From the NCBI GenBank assembly GCA_910575265.1, contig CAJTEA010000016.1:1-53133 (forward strand): DNA of 53,133 bases. The letters run 5' to 3'. Positions within the stretch are counted from its first letter, which is position 1; each line of letters opens with the position of its first letter. This DNA is from Oscillospiraceae bacterium. GTDB taxonomy: Bacteria; Bacillota; Clostridia; Oscillospirales; Oscillospiraceae. The translations under genes and the position numbers were made by a program. Positions 33,497 through 40,812 of the stretch are shown here, piece by piece. The notes under the pieces were generated by a model. The model saw only the letters and a list, made by a program, of their open reading frames with translations. It did not search any database and was not told the DNA's origin.

Positions 33497-34182
33497 GCCT
33501 GCTCACCGCCGATCCACTGATAGCCCATGCCATAAGCTGTCTTGATATACTTATGCTCGTCTGTTTCGATCTTCTTGCGGATACGGCTGATGATGGTGGT
33601 CAGGGTATGCTCGTCCACAAAGTCCCCGTCAATGTCCCACAGCTTCTCTAAAATCTGCCGCTTGGTCAGGATAATACGGGGGTTCTTCACGAACAGGAAC
33701 AGGGTGCGGTATTCCTTCGGAGTGAAGTCCAACGGCTCTCCGGCAAGGGATGCACGCTGCTCGGAAAAGTCGATTTTCAGAAAGCCATCGTCAAACAGAT
33801 CGTGCCGAGGCGTGCGCCGTTCCAGATTGGCAAAAACCGCCGCCACCTTCCTGCACAGCACCGTTACCGAAAAGGGCTTCGTCACATAGTCCGCGCCGCC
33901 TGCCTCATAACCTTTGAGCATATCGCTTTCCTTGTCGTTGGCAGTGATGAAAATGATGTAGGTGTGCTGGCCTCGCTCCCGGATTTCTTCGCAAAGGTCA
34001 AGACCGCTGCCATCCGGCAGATTGATGTCCAGGAGCGCAACATCAAACTCGGTTTCCTTCAAATGGGAAACAGCGTCCTTGTGGTTATAGGCCGCTGTGA
34101 TTTCATATCCATCAGACGCCAGATTGTATCCCAGCGTCCGGTTCAGGAGAATGTCGTCCTCCACAATCAGTATCTTTCTCAT
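33493..34182 (-). CDS. OmpR-family response regulator
   Basis: 229 aa. The receiver domain (1-115) has acidic pocket E8/D9, phosphoacceptor D52 in ALLDINLPDG, T in FITANDK and K in VTKPFS. The winged-helix output domain (about 130-225) has LDFTPKEYRTLFLFVKNP and RIRKKIE...IKTAYGMGYQW. ATG at 34182 follows GAGGAAGTGAGTGC. It probably binds the 19-bp box found upstream of itself, of the membrane protein and of the ABC gene, always 45-51 nt before the start codon. Confidence 0.93.
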   Translation of the reverse strand: MRKILIVEDDILLNRTLGYNLASDGYEITAAYNHKDAVSHLKETEFDVALLDINLPDGSGLDLCEEIRERGQHTYIIFITANDKESDMLKGYEAGGADYVTKPFSVTVLCRKVAAVFANLERRTPRHDLFDDGFLKIDFSEQRASLAGEPLDFTPKEYRTLFLFVKNPRIILTKRQILEKLWDIDGDFVDEHTLTTIISRIRKKIETDEHKYIKTAYGMGYQWIGGEQA

Positions 34183-34232
34183 GCACTCACTTCCTCTCTT
34201 TTTCGTCTGTATCACTCATCTTAAAACTGAAA

Positions 34233-34251
34233 TGTTGCAGAAATGTCCTAA
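34233..34251 (-). promoter_or_regulatory. response-regulator box 3 (autoregulation)
   Basis: Third identical copy of TGTTGCAGAAATGTCCTAA. On the minus strand it is followed by 9 nt and -10 TAAGAT, 51 nt before the regulator start. Confidence 0.75.
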
Positions 34252-34445
34252 GAATCAAAAAAGTTTTTCGTTTTCTCCTCACATAAGATACTTACCACTT
34301 TATCATACCTTATCCTTTTGCCTGCAACAAGTATATAAAGCTGACTTACTATCAAAAATCGGCATAATCATACCTGTTTGTCGGCAATATAAGGTTATTC
34401 CTTAAATGAATCCGGAACGATACAATATTATTGAGGTGAACGATA

Positions 34446-34802
34446 ATGCCGATTGATGAATTAACCATATTGGGGGATATGCTTCGAGCTGCGCGAAAAG
34501 AAAAAAATTTCACACAGCAGCAACTGGCAGATGAATCGCATATTTCCATCAAAGAGATTGCCGATATTGAGAAAGGCAGAAGAAATCCATCCTACCTGAT
34601 TATGAAAACATTAGCGAAAGTTCTGCACTTTTCTCTCGACTCTCTTATCAGGCCGGAGCTGACACCAGATGAAGCTGGGCAAAATGAGATGAAGCTGCTA
34701 TATCTAAACTGTCCGCCAGAGATGCGGGAAACCTTGTTGAGCCATACTCGTGGATTTGCGGAGGAACTAAAGGAAATTTCTAAGAAACTTGAAAAAGAAT
34801 AG
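34446..34802 (+). CDS. XRE-family regulator
   Basis: 118 aa. HTH at about 8-65 (LGDMLRAARKEKNFTQQQLADESHISIKEIADIEKGRRNPSYLIMKTLAKVLHFSLDSLI). The C-terminal 45 aa are acidic and helical (PPEMRETLLSHTRGFAEELKEISKKLEKE). GAGGTG lies 7 nt before the ATG. This type is common in Tn1549-like elements as a regulator of transfer genes. It has its own terminator immediately after the stop and is convergent with the relaxase gene. Confidence 0.85.
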   Translation: MPIDELTILGDMLRAARKEKNFTQQQLADESHISIKEIADIEKGRRNPSYLIMKTLAKVLHFSLDSLIRPELTPDEAGQNEMKLLYLNCPPEMRETLLSHTRGFAEELKEISKKLEKE

Positions 34803-34845
34803 GCCAGTGAGTGAAACTTGAAAGTTTCTCTCGCTGGCTGTTTTT
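34803..34845 (+). terminator. terminator of the XRE gene
   Basis: GCCAGTGAGTGAAACTT (34803-34819) pairs with AAGTTTCTCTCGCTGGC (34822-34838) with two mismatches, followed by TGTTTTTG. Confidence 0.85.
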
Positions 34846-35021
34846 GTATCACCAAGAAAGTGGCAAGCAATGCCCCAGGATAGCCATCCGGCTCCTGGCG
34901 CTGCTTGTTGGGGATTCCCCAAGCCCCTTTTGAACACAGAATTTCATTCTGTGGCTGCGCGTTCCTGCGGAACGCTTTTCACCTGCCTGCGGCGGTGAGA
35001 AAATACGAAAAAACGGGCGCG

Positions 35022-36440
35022 TCAGCGATCCTGCTCCGGTTCTTTTTCCCGGTCATTCTGGCGTTCCTCCCCATATCCCATTAGCCGGTCTACGTTGGCT
35101 TTTGCGGCCAGCAGTTCCCGCATTTCCTCGCGGGAGCGCCGGTACTCGGCATAGTCTTTTTTCTTTCCTTCCAACAGCTGGGCATACTCGGCCTGCAAGC
35201 TCTTGACGGTGGGCAGCTTCTTGATACCCAAATCGTCAAAAGCCTGCTTTGCCGCCTTGTGGAGCAAAATATCCGCTTCATGTTCCGCTAAAAATTTCTT
35301 GGAATACCCCGCCTTGCGGTAGGCCGCATAGACCTCGCGAGTTTTCACATAATTGATGATGTGGGTCCGCAGTACGGCTATCTCCGCCATGCGGGTTTCC
35401 GCCGCCTTGATCTGTGCCGACAGCTCATTGTGGCGGGTGGTAGCAGCAGCCGCTTTTTCTTCCAAGACTGCGTATTCCAGCAGGCCATGCTCGGTGAGAT
35501 AGTTCATTGTCTGCGCCATCTGTTTCAGATTGAATACCTTTGCCCAGCGCGCATAGCCAGCGCCTTTTCCGGCCTGCAATTTCTCCTGAATATCCACCAG
35601 AAGATTGACCTTGGGCGGTTCTGGTTGAACAGCCGTTTTTTTCCTTGGAGTATGCTCTTTTTCCCCAGCCAGTACCGCCCGGATTTCTGCCTCGTTGTAC
35701 CCTTGTCCCAGCTTCTCATCCATGCGGGCAACATTCTTCCAGCCGGGGGCTTTGAGCCGGATTGCCTGTCCCCGGCGCGACACCTCACAGCCCATTTCCG
35801 CAAGCAGCTTTAACAGAGCGTCAAAGTCAGCCGGTTTCTGTTCCAGCGCCTGGTCGATCATCATGCGGAGCTGTTCCCGGTGGGAGGGCTTTGCCCGATC
35901 CCCCAGCCATTTGTTGTAGCTTTTTCCATGCGGTTTTGGGTCCTCTACAATGGAATAGCCGTTCTCAACGCAGATGGTATCGTTGAGCCGCCGGACCGCA
36001 CGGGTACTGCCCCAAAAGTTTCGGAATTTCCGGTCACAGTTCAGATTGACCGCGTTCCAGATGATGTGGTTATGGATATGGGACTTGTCGATATGGGTAC
36101 AGACCACAAAGGCGTGACTGCCCTTGGTGAACCGCTTTGCAAACTCCACGCCCAGCCGGTTGGCTTCTTCCGGGGTAATCTCGCCGGGGACAAAGGACTG
36201 CCGGACATGGTAGGCCAGCACATCGTCCGCGCCCCGTACCCGCCCGGTGGTGGAAATGTACTCCCGTTTTGCCAGCAGAAACTCGGCGTCGGCTACCCGG
36301 CTGTCACACGCAAAGCCGGTGACGAGCCTGCCGTTATCTGTCTTTTGCGGGTTGGATACATAGTCGATAATGTCACTGACCGCCTGACTTTCGGTGCGGC
36401 CTTTGCCAATGTGCAGCGGCATGATGCGTGTGGTTGCCAT
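35022..36440 (-). CDS. relaxase (MobA/VirD2-like mobilization nuclease)
   Basis: 472 aa. Nicks oriT to start conjugative transfer. N-terminal relaxase domain (1-250): a candidate catalytic Tyr in DIIDYVSNP (27) and the metal-binding His cluster HIDKSHIHNHIIWN (His116, 121, 123, 125). The C-terminal part is a charged coiled coil. Start at 36440 is set by TAGGAGGTG. In Tn1549-like elements this gene directly follows mobC; here MobC lies 1.6 kb away with an AlbA-type gene between them on the other strand. The gene-free 34846-35021 stretch past its stop holds short GC-rich hairpins but no recognisable oriT. Confidence 0.92.
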   Translation of the reverse strand: MATTRIMPLHIGKGRTESQAVSDIIDYVSNPQKTDNGRLVTGFACDSRVADAEFLLAKREYISTTGRVRGADDVLAYHVRQSFVPGEITPEEANRLGVEFAKRFTKGSHAFVVCTHIDKSHIHNHIIWNAVNLNCDRKFRNFWGSTRAVRRLNDTICVENGYSIVEDPKPHGKSYNKWLGDRAKPSHREQLRMMIDQALEQKPADFDALLKLLAEMGCEVSRRGQAIRLKAPGWKNVARMDEKLGQGYNEAEIRAVLAGEKEHTPRKKTAVQPEPPKVNLLVDIQEKLQAGKGAGYARWAKVFNLKQMAQTMNYLTEHGLLEYAVLEEKAAAATTRHNELSAQIKAAETRMAEIAVLRTHIINYVKTREVYAAYRKAGYSKKFLAEHEADILLHKAAKQAFDDLGIKKLPTVKSLQAEYAQLLEGKKKDYAEYRRSREEMRELLAAKANVDRLMGYGEERQNDREKEPEQDR

Positions 36441-36475
36441 ATCAAACACCTCCTACTGTTCTTAGCATCATTGAA

Positions 36476-36504
36476 TTGATATTATTTGAAAAATCCCGTA
36501 TAAT
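36476..36504 (+). promoter_or_regulatory. promoter of the AlbA-type gene
   Basis: TTGATA (36476-36481), 17-nt spacer, TATAAT (36499-36504), 40 bp before the ATG. Confidence 0.8.
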
Positions 36505-36544
36505 AGGGAATAGAAATTTGAAACCGAAAGGGGGTCTTGCTCCT

Positions 36545-37987
36545 ATGACAGAATATGAACTGTTGACGCTGATACATGGCGGTGAAAATATCCGTGTGGA
36601 GTTTAAGAAATCCACAAACGAGATTACCAGGGATGTGTATGATACTGTCTGCTCATTCTCTAACCGGGATGGTGGAATCATTATCCTGGGCGTAAAGGAC
36701 AACGGAGAGATTTTAGGAATTATCCCGGATGCAGTTGACCGCATGAAAAAAGATTTTGTTACCTCTATCAACAACGGGCAGAAAATCAATCCTCCCCTTT
36801 ATTTACAGCCGGAAACTTACCAGATAGAGGGGCGCACACTTCTGGTAATTCAAGTGCCGGTCAGCAGCCAGGTATGCCGTCATCGCGGGCGTATTTTTGA
36901 CCGGAACCATGAATCGGATATTGACATTACGGATAATTCAGATATGGTGTATCAGCTGTATGCCCGTAAAAGCGGCAGTTATTTTGTCAACAAAGTGACC
37001 CGGTTTCAGCTTAGTGATCTTCGCTCTGACCTGATTGAAAGGGCAAGAACGATGACTTCCAGCCGTACCGCAAACCATCCGTGGAAATCCATGTCAGACG
37101 AGGAAATGCTGCACAGCGCCGGTCTGATTCTAAAAGATGAAGAAAAGCAGATGGAAGGTATCACTCTTGCGGCAATCCTGCTCTTTGGAAAAGACTCTAC
37201 CATCATGTCTGTTCTTCCGCAGCATAAGACAGATGCTATTTTTCGGGTAGAGAATTTGGACCGTTATGATGACAGGGACGTTATCATAACAAATCTTTTA
37301 GAAACCTATGACCGTCTGATTGCGTTTGGGCAAAAACACCTTAGTGATCCTTTTGTGCAGGAAGGGATTCAAAGCATCAGCGCCAGAGATTGGATTTTGC
37401 GGGAAATTTTTTCAAACAGTCTGGCACACAGGGATTATTCCAGCGGATATGTGGCAAAGTTTGTAATCGAGCGAAACCGGCTTTACACCGAAAATGCCAA
37501 CCGCTCTCACGGACATGGGGAACTGCTGTTATCCTCTTTCGAGCCGTATGCAAAGAACCCACCTATATCGAAAGTGTTCCGGGAAATTGGATTGGCTGAT
37601 GAACTGGGTTCCGGTATGCGGAACACCTATAAATACACCCGGCTTTATTCCGGCGGGACACCAGAATTTATCGAGGATGATGTATTCCGCACAATCGTTC
37701 CGTTGGCTCCGGTTGCCATTGAAAAGGTGGGGCCGCAGGAAAAGACCCAAGTGACAACCCAAGTCAAGACCCAAGTGACAACCCAAGTGACAATCACTGA
37801 TAAGATTCTGGTCTTTTGCCTTGAACCACACTCTAAAGCGGAAATCGCAGAACACTGCGGATATAAAAACACAAAGAACTTTACACAAAAATACCTGCGG
37901 CCTCTGCTTGATACTGGAAAGCTCCAGATGACAATACCGGACAAACCGAGAAGCCAAAATCAAAAATATATCACATCTGAACGCTGA
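36545..37987 (+). CDS. AlbA_2/Schlafen-type ATP-binding protein
   Basis: 480 aa. The N-terminal AlbA_2 (Schlafen-like) domain (10-125) has ENIRVEFKKSTNEI, FSNRDGGIIILGVKDNGEILGI and HRGRIFDRNHESD. A GHKL-like HATPase C region (about 300-390) has EIFSNSLAHRDYSSG and RNPPIS-like KNPPISKVFREIGLADELGSGM. A linker of tandem TQVTTQVKTQVTTQV follows (about 400-415, 12-bp DNA repeats at 37745-37793), then a winged-helix (ITDKILVFCLEPHSKAEIAEHCGYKNTKNF). ATG follows AAAGGGGG. Such proteins are common element cargo, suspected regulators or defence factors. It stands alone between relaxase and mobC, inverted relative to both. Confidence 0.85.
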   Translation: MTEYELLTLIHGGENIRVEFKKSTNEITRDVYDTVCSFSNRDGGIIILGVKDNGEILGIIPDAVDRMKKDFVTSINNGQKINPPLYLQPETYQIEGRTLLVIQVPVSSQVCRHRGRIFDRNHESDIDITDNSDMVYQLYARKSGSYFVNKVTRFQLSDLRSDLIERARTMTSSRTANHPWKSMSDEEMLHSAGLILKDEEKQMEGITLAAILLFGKDSTIMSVLPQHKTDAIFRVENLDRYDDRDVIITNLLETYDRLIAFGQKHLSDPFVQEGIQSISARDWILREIFSNSLAHRDYSSGYVAKFVIERNRLYTENANRSHGHGELLLSSFEPYAKNPPISKVFREIGLADELGSGMRNTYKYTRLYSGGTPEFIEDDVFRTIVPLAPVAIEKVGPQEKTQVTTQVKTQVTTQVTITDKILVFCLEPHSKAEIAEHCGYKNTKNFTQKYLRPLLDTGKLQMTIPDKPRSQNQKYITSER

Positions 37988-37997
37988 ACTTTAAGGC

Positions 37998-38049
37998 AAA
38001 AAGAAAAAGCGGAGGAAGGCGCGGCGAAGAACGCCGTTCCTCCCTCCGC
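37998..38049 (-). terminator. terminator of the mobC operon
   Basis: GCGGAGGAAGGC (38009-38020) pairs imperfectly with GCCGTTCCTCCCTCCGC (38033-38049). On the minus strand it ends in CTTTTTCTTTTTGCC. Confidence 0.7.
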
Positions 38050-38069
38050 AGATGGAGCAAACTATCCGG

Positions 38070-38414
38070 TCAGGAGAGCTTGGAAAGCTGGGCCAGTATC
38101 TTCTGCACACCCTCCCAAAGCTGTTCCTGCCGCTGGGATATATCTTCCAAATCAGCGTCATAAACCCGCCCGGTTTCATGCACTTTACGGGTCAGCTGGT
38201 TTAAGTTGTTGCTGGAATAGCGCATCAGGGACACCAGCTCCTTCAGTTCCGGCAAATCCAGCTTTACCACATACCCGTCCAGCGCCATTTTCCGCAGGTA
38301 GGCTTCCCGGTTGACGGTTCCAAGCTGGGACATTTTCTGCTCAATCAGGGCCAGCTCCTCCGGGGAAACCCGGAAATTCACCTGCACCTCCCGTTTCCGC
38401 TTTGCCGCGCTCAT
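38070..38414 (-). CDS. mobC: MobC-like relaxosome protein
   Basis: 114 aa. Residues 8-50 form a ribbon-helix-helix (REVQVNFRVSPEELALIEQKMSQLGTVNREAYLRKMALDGYVV). The rest is the MobC helical domain (LPELKELVSLMRYSSNNLNQLTRKVHETGRVYDADL). It binds oriT and aids relaxase nicking. The start overlaps the stop of the upstream fragment by 4 bp. A strong terminator follows, so in this copy mobC is no longer cotranscribed with the relaxase. Confidence 0.88.
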   Translation of the reverse strand: MSAAKRKREVQVNFRVSPEELALIEQKMSQLGTVNREAYLRKMALDGYVVKLDLPELKELVSLMRYSSNNLNQLTRKVHETGRVYDADLEDISQRQEQLWEGVQKILAQLSKLS

Positions 38415-38818
38415 CGTTCCGGTTCCCGTTTCTTAGGGGCGGCGGGTCTGCGTTCCGGCGGCTCCTGTTTGAGTTTTTCCAGGACGGAGCCTTTCTCCGG
38501 GGCTTGAAGGACTTTCCGCGCCTGCTTCAAGAACAGGTCGGTCAGGCCGGGGTTGACCTTATCCACCACCAGGGCATAGCTGTGGCGGGGATCGCCGCCA
38601 TCCTCCGGCATGGGGATTGTTTTCGCCCAGGCTTTGTTATCGCGGGAGATGCGCCCGTCATGCTCCTTTTTCAGCACCGTATTGGCAAGGATGTACTGCA
38701 TACGCTCCGGCCCGAACTGTTCCAGCACCTCTTTGACAGCGGCCTCGGTATTCAGACGGTTATCCCCATAGTGGGCGTTAATGGCCTGCTCAATGGCTTC
38801 TTTGCAGGCAAGACTTTC
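38411..38818 (-). pseudogene. ICE protein (DUF3849-like), N-terminally truncated
   Basis: The open frame starts only at the junction near 38820 and reads CKEAIEQAINAHYGDNRLNTEAAVKEVLEQFGPERMQYILANTVLKKEHDGRISRDNKAW..., a C-terminus I associate with DUF3849-type proteins upstream of mobC in Tn1549-like elements. About 135 residues remain. ATG at 38728 could start a short product but has no good ribosome site. The 5' side is replaced by a tyrosine-recombinase fragment in another frame, which marks the edge of the ICE remnant. Confidence 0.7.
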
Positions 38819-39102
38819 ACATCCGCTAACGGAACCTCAAACACACGACACACCCCGGCCAAATAAGTGTGGATGGTGCTGGCACTTTTACCCTGTTGTG
38901 CCAACCAATCAACGTAATCTGGGATGTGCTCCTGGCAATCGCCGAAATGACGACACCCATAAGTTGTTTTGCACCATTGACCAAAATGTATAGCAGAATC
39001 CATATAAGTCCGCCAGCTCTTTAGTGATGTATGTTTTCCATCGACTGGATTTGCCTGTAGTTGTTTACATCGTTGCGAAATCTCATACTTTAGGCTTCCC
39101 AT
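38752..39102 (-). pseudogene. tyrosine recombinase, N-terminal fragment
   Basis: From ATG 39102 (GGAG 11 nt upstream), about 94 aa of a core-binding SAM-like domain: MGSLKYEISQRCKQLQANPVDGKHTSL..., IPDYVDWLAQQGKSASTIHTYLAGVCRVFEVPLADV. Then the frame crosses the junction at about 38818 and 21 unrelated codons follow. The catalytic domain is missing. The gene is preceded on its own strand by the hairpin-rich region 39135-39660. It was probably the recombinase of a separate small element cut off when fused to the ICE remnant. Confidence 0.65.
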
Positions 39103-39134
39103 TATTTTCAGAACTCCATTATTATATATAAGGT

Positions 39135-39660
39135 AATCCGGAGTTAGGTGTCCGGGCACCCCTTGGCAACTGCCATGTTAAAGTTGGCACACGTCTTTGT
39201 TACGGGGGACGTAATGACCCCATATTATACGATTGCCAGTCGTATAATACTTTCGCGGCTCCTTAACTGGTTATTTTCCGCCGGTCGGCGTCAAATAACC
39301 AGTAAGGGCCCACAGCGGACCGGGCTTCATAATATAAAACAGATATACCACACGAAGCCCATATGTGGAACATCTCCGGCAGTGTTGCAAGAATTACCAA
39401 TATGCCTACCGTCATCATATTAGCGGTAGCCAATCTCCGATGGCTACGGGCGGGTCTCGGTAAGAGGCATGTTGCAGAGATTGACGCTCCCAAGGACGAT
39501 GTCCAGTGCGTCAGCTGGGCATCTGCCGTTGGTCTACCTGACAACGGCAAAACTGGCCGCAAGCGGCAATCGTGGTGATTTTGAGTGCGTCAGGTTACCA
39601 CCTGAACCTGGCAGACAGTTACCGATGTCTGTAGCCGGACCGCATTAAGCGGCTGATTTC
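39135..39660. ncRNA. hairpin-rich region of about 520 nt, candidate large structured RNA
   Basis: No coding frame stands out, but local helices fill it. Examples: ATTATACGA/TCGTATAAT (39224-39248), CTTAACTGGTTATTT/AAATAACCAGTAAG with inner GCCG/CGGC (39262-39305), GGGCTTC/GAAGCCC (39322-39360), CTACCG/CGGTAG (39406-39428), TGCCGTTG/CAACGGCA (39523-39548), CAGGTT/AACCTG (39590-39610), CAGACA/TGTCTG (39612-39631) and CCGC/GCGG (39640-39651). A GGGG...CCCC pairing across TTACG/CGTAA (39200-39221) would form a pseudoknot. On the minus strand it precedes the recombinase fragment. The family is not recognised and the strand is uncertain. Confidence 0.5.
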
Positions 39661-39672
39661 TCATTTATATAG

Positions 39673-39748
39673 AAAAAGGCCAAGAAGATTAAAAATATCC
39701 TTGGCCTTGAATTGTTTCCACAAAAGCCGGCTTATTAAAAACAAGCCG
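39673..39748 (-). terminator. two successive terminator hairpins (attenuator)
   Basis: Minus-strand order: CGGCTT/AAGCCG (39728-39748) followed by CTTTTG, then GGCCAAG/CTTGGCC (39678-39706) followed by TTTTTC. They lie 40-125 nt downstream of a 4-codon leader ORF. This arrangement is known from ribosome-controlled attenuators of antibiotic-resistance genes. Confidence 0.7.
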
Positions 39749-39785
39749 ACTCAGAAAACAATTATCCTCTTTTTCTTCTTTACAT

Positions 39786-39800
39786 TTATATATAGAACAC
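39786..39800 (-). CDS. leader peptide of 4 codons (start-Phe-Tyr-Ile)
   Basis: GTG-TTC-TAT-ATA-TAA, preceded by GGAAGGAGTGATC, a ribosome site of full strength with 5 nt spacing. It lies 70 nt downstream of a consensus-like promoter and upstream of two terminators. A minimal ORF with such a ribosome site is expected only of a regulatory leader, where ribosome stalling would melt the terminators. No resistance gene now follows. Confidence 0.55.
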   Translation of the reverse strand: MFYI

Positions 39801-39867
39801 GATCACTCCTTCCGTGACAACAAAAACGAACTGCTTCTAGCGGTGATTAGTGACGTTTACATTTATT

Positions 39868-39896
39868 ATGGTATCTTAAGTTTTAGAGAAAGTCAA
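39868..39896 (-). promoter_or_regulatory. promoter of the attenuator leader
   Basis: Minus strand: -35 TTGACT (39891-39896), 17-nt spacer, -10 TACCAT (39868-39873). Confidence 0.6.
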
Positions 39897-40026
39897 TACT
39901 TTTACAAAACTTTTGTAGTAACCTCATAGTATGGATTTTGCCGTTCGGTTACTGGGCGATTTGTCCCCCACAGTATATAATCTTCAATAGTGTTCATACA
40001 CCACAAATGACAGGGAGGAAATTTTC

Positions 40027-40752
40027 ATGGGAGATATCAGCATCATCGCCAGACGGTTGTCAGACAAGTATGTGCAATACGGTTGGAGCGGCAATGGAGG
40101 CTATCCGGGAACAGTTGGGGCTTGTCTTTGGATTCATTACAATACGCCTGATATGGTGGAGTACCTGTTTGGTTTGGGGCAGCTCCGGTCACTGTCATCA
40201 CCCGGAAGTGACCATTCTTCTCAATTTTTTCGTACCAAACCCACTGGCCAATCTCACTGGGTTGGCAACGGCGAGTTAGATATTTACAGTAAAATAGCAT
40301 TTGTCGACCATGTTTATCTGTACGACTCTGATGAGCGATGGTACTATATCGCCCCGATAATAGCCCGTATAAAAATTCCATTGAATATTGTTTTGAACCA
40401 TACAAATAAGAGCGGTATTTTAAATCAGAATTTTAGGCTCTACTTGGAACGTGCTGCTTTCAAAACTATTCAGCAGTGGTATGACGAGAACCAGCAGTTC
40501 AGAGAATACGCCAGCGAAGTAGGATGCGATCACAGGAAAATTACAGAGCTTCGCCAAAGGCTTGAGCAGTCAGAAACCGACTGTAGTATATACGGTGATA
40601 TTGCATTGGTGGCGTCTTTGAGCAAACTGTACCGATACTTTTATCCGTGGGCAGTGGCAAAAATTGATGGGAGCAGAGAGCGCATTGAAAAAATTATTTT
40701 CAGGCCCCAAAATGCTATCGTCCATTTGGAAACAATAGAATGGAACTTCTAA
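40027..40752 (+). CDS. uncharacterised 241-aa protein
   Basis: ATG follows CAGGGAGGAAATTTTC, a strong ribosome site. No domain recognised. Visible features: a Gly/Trp/Tyr-rich N-terminus (YVQYGWSGNGGYPGTVGACLWIHYNTPDMVEYLFGLGQL), HWVGNGELDIYSKIAFVDHVYLYDSDERWYY, and a helical C-terminal half with QQWYDENQQFREYASEVGCDHRKITELRQRLEQSE (coiled coil). There is no signal peptide or membrane segment. It stands alone, divergent from the attenuator and convergent with the recombinase trio, so it may be cargo of the serine-recombinase element. Confidence 0.7.
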   Translation: MGDISIIARRLSDKYVQYGWSGNGGYPGTVGACLWIHYNTPDMVEYLFGLGQLRSLSSPGSDHSSQFFRTKPTGQSHWVGNGELDIYSKIAFVDHVYLYDSDERWYYIAPIIARIKIPLNIVLNHTNKSGILNQNFRLYLERAAFKTIQQWYDENQQFREYASEVGCDHRKITELRQRLEQSETDCSIYGDIALVASLSKLYRYFYPWAVAKIDGSRERIEKIIFRPQNAIVHLETIEWNF

Positions 40753-40768
40753 CTGACAAAGGCAATAA

Positions 40769-40808
40769 GAAAACGCCCCCTGATGCAGACGTATCCGAAT
40801 CAGGGGGC
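40769..40808 (-). terminator. terminator of the recombinase trio
   Basis: GCCCCCTGAT (40775-40784) pairs with ATCAGGGGGC (40799-40808). On the minus strand it is followed by GTTTTC. It lies 5 bp past the last recombinase stop and between convergent genes. Confidence 0.8.
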
Positions 40809-40812
40809 TGCG

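Noticed and set aside
39263-39562. 99-aa minus-strand ORF in the hairpin-rich region
   Set aside because: It passes through several perfect stems and has no ribosome site; composition does not look coding.
39135-39660. Group II or group I intron, tmRNA, RNase P RNA or rRNA fragment
   Set aside because: No domain V, no GUGYG start, no group I core words, no GAGGAAAGTCC and no tRNA-like end were found.
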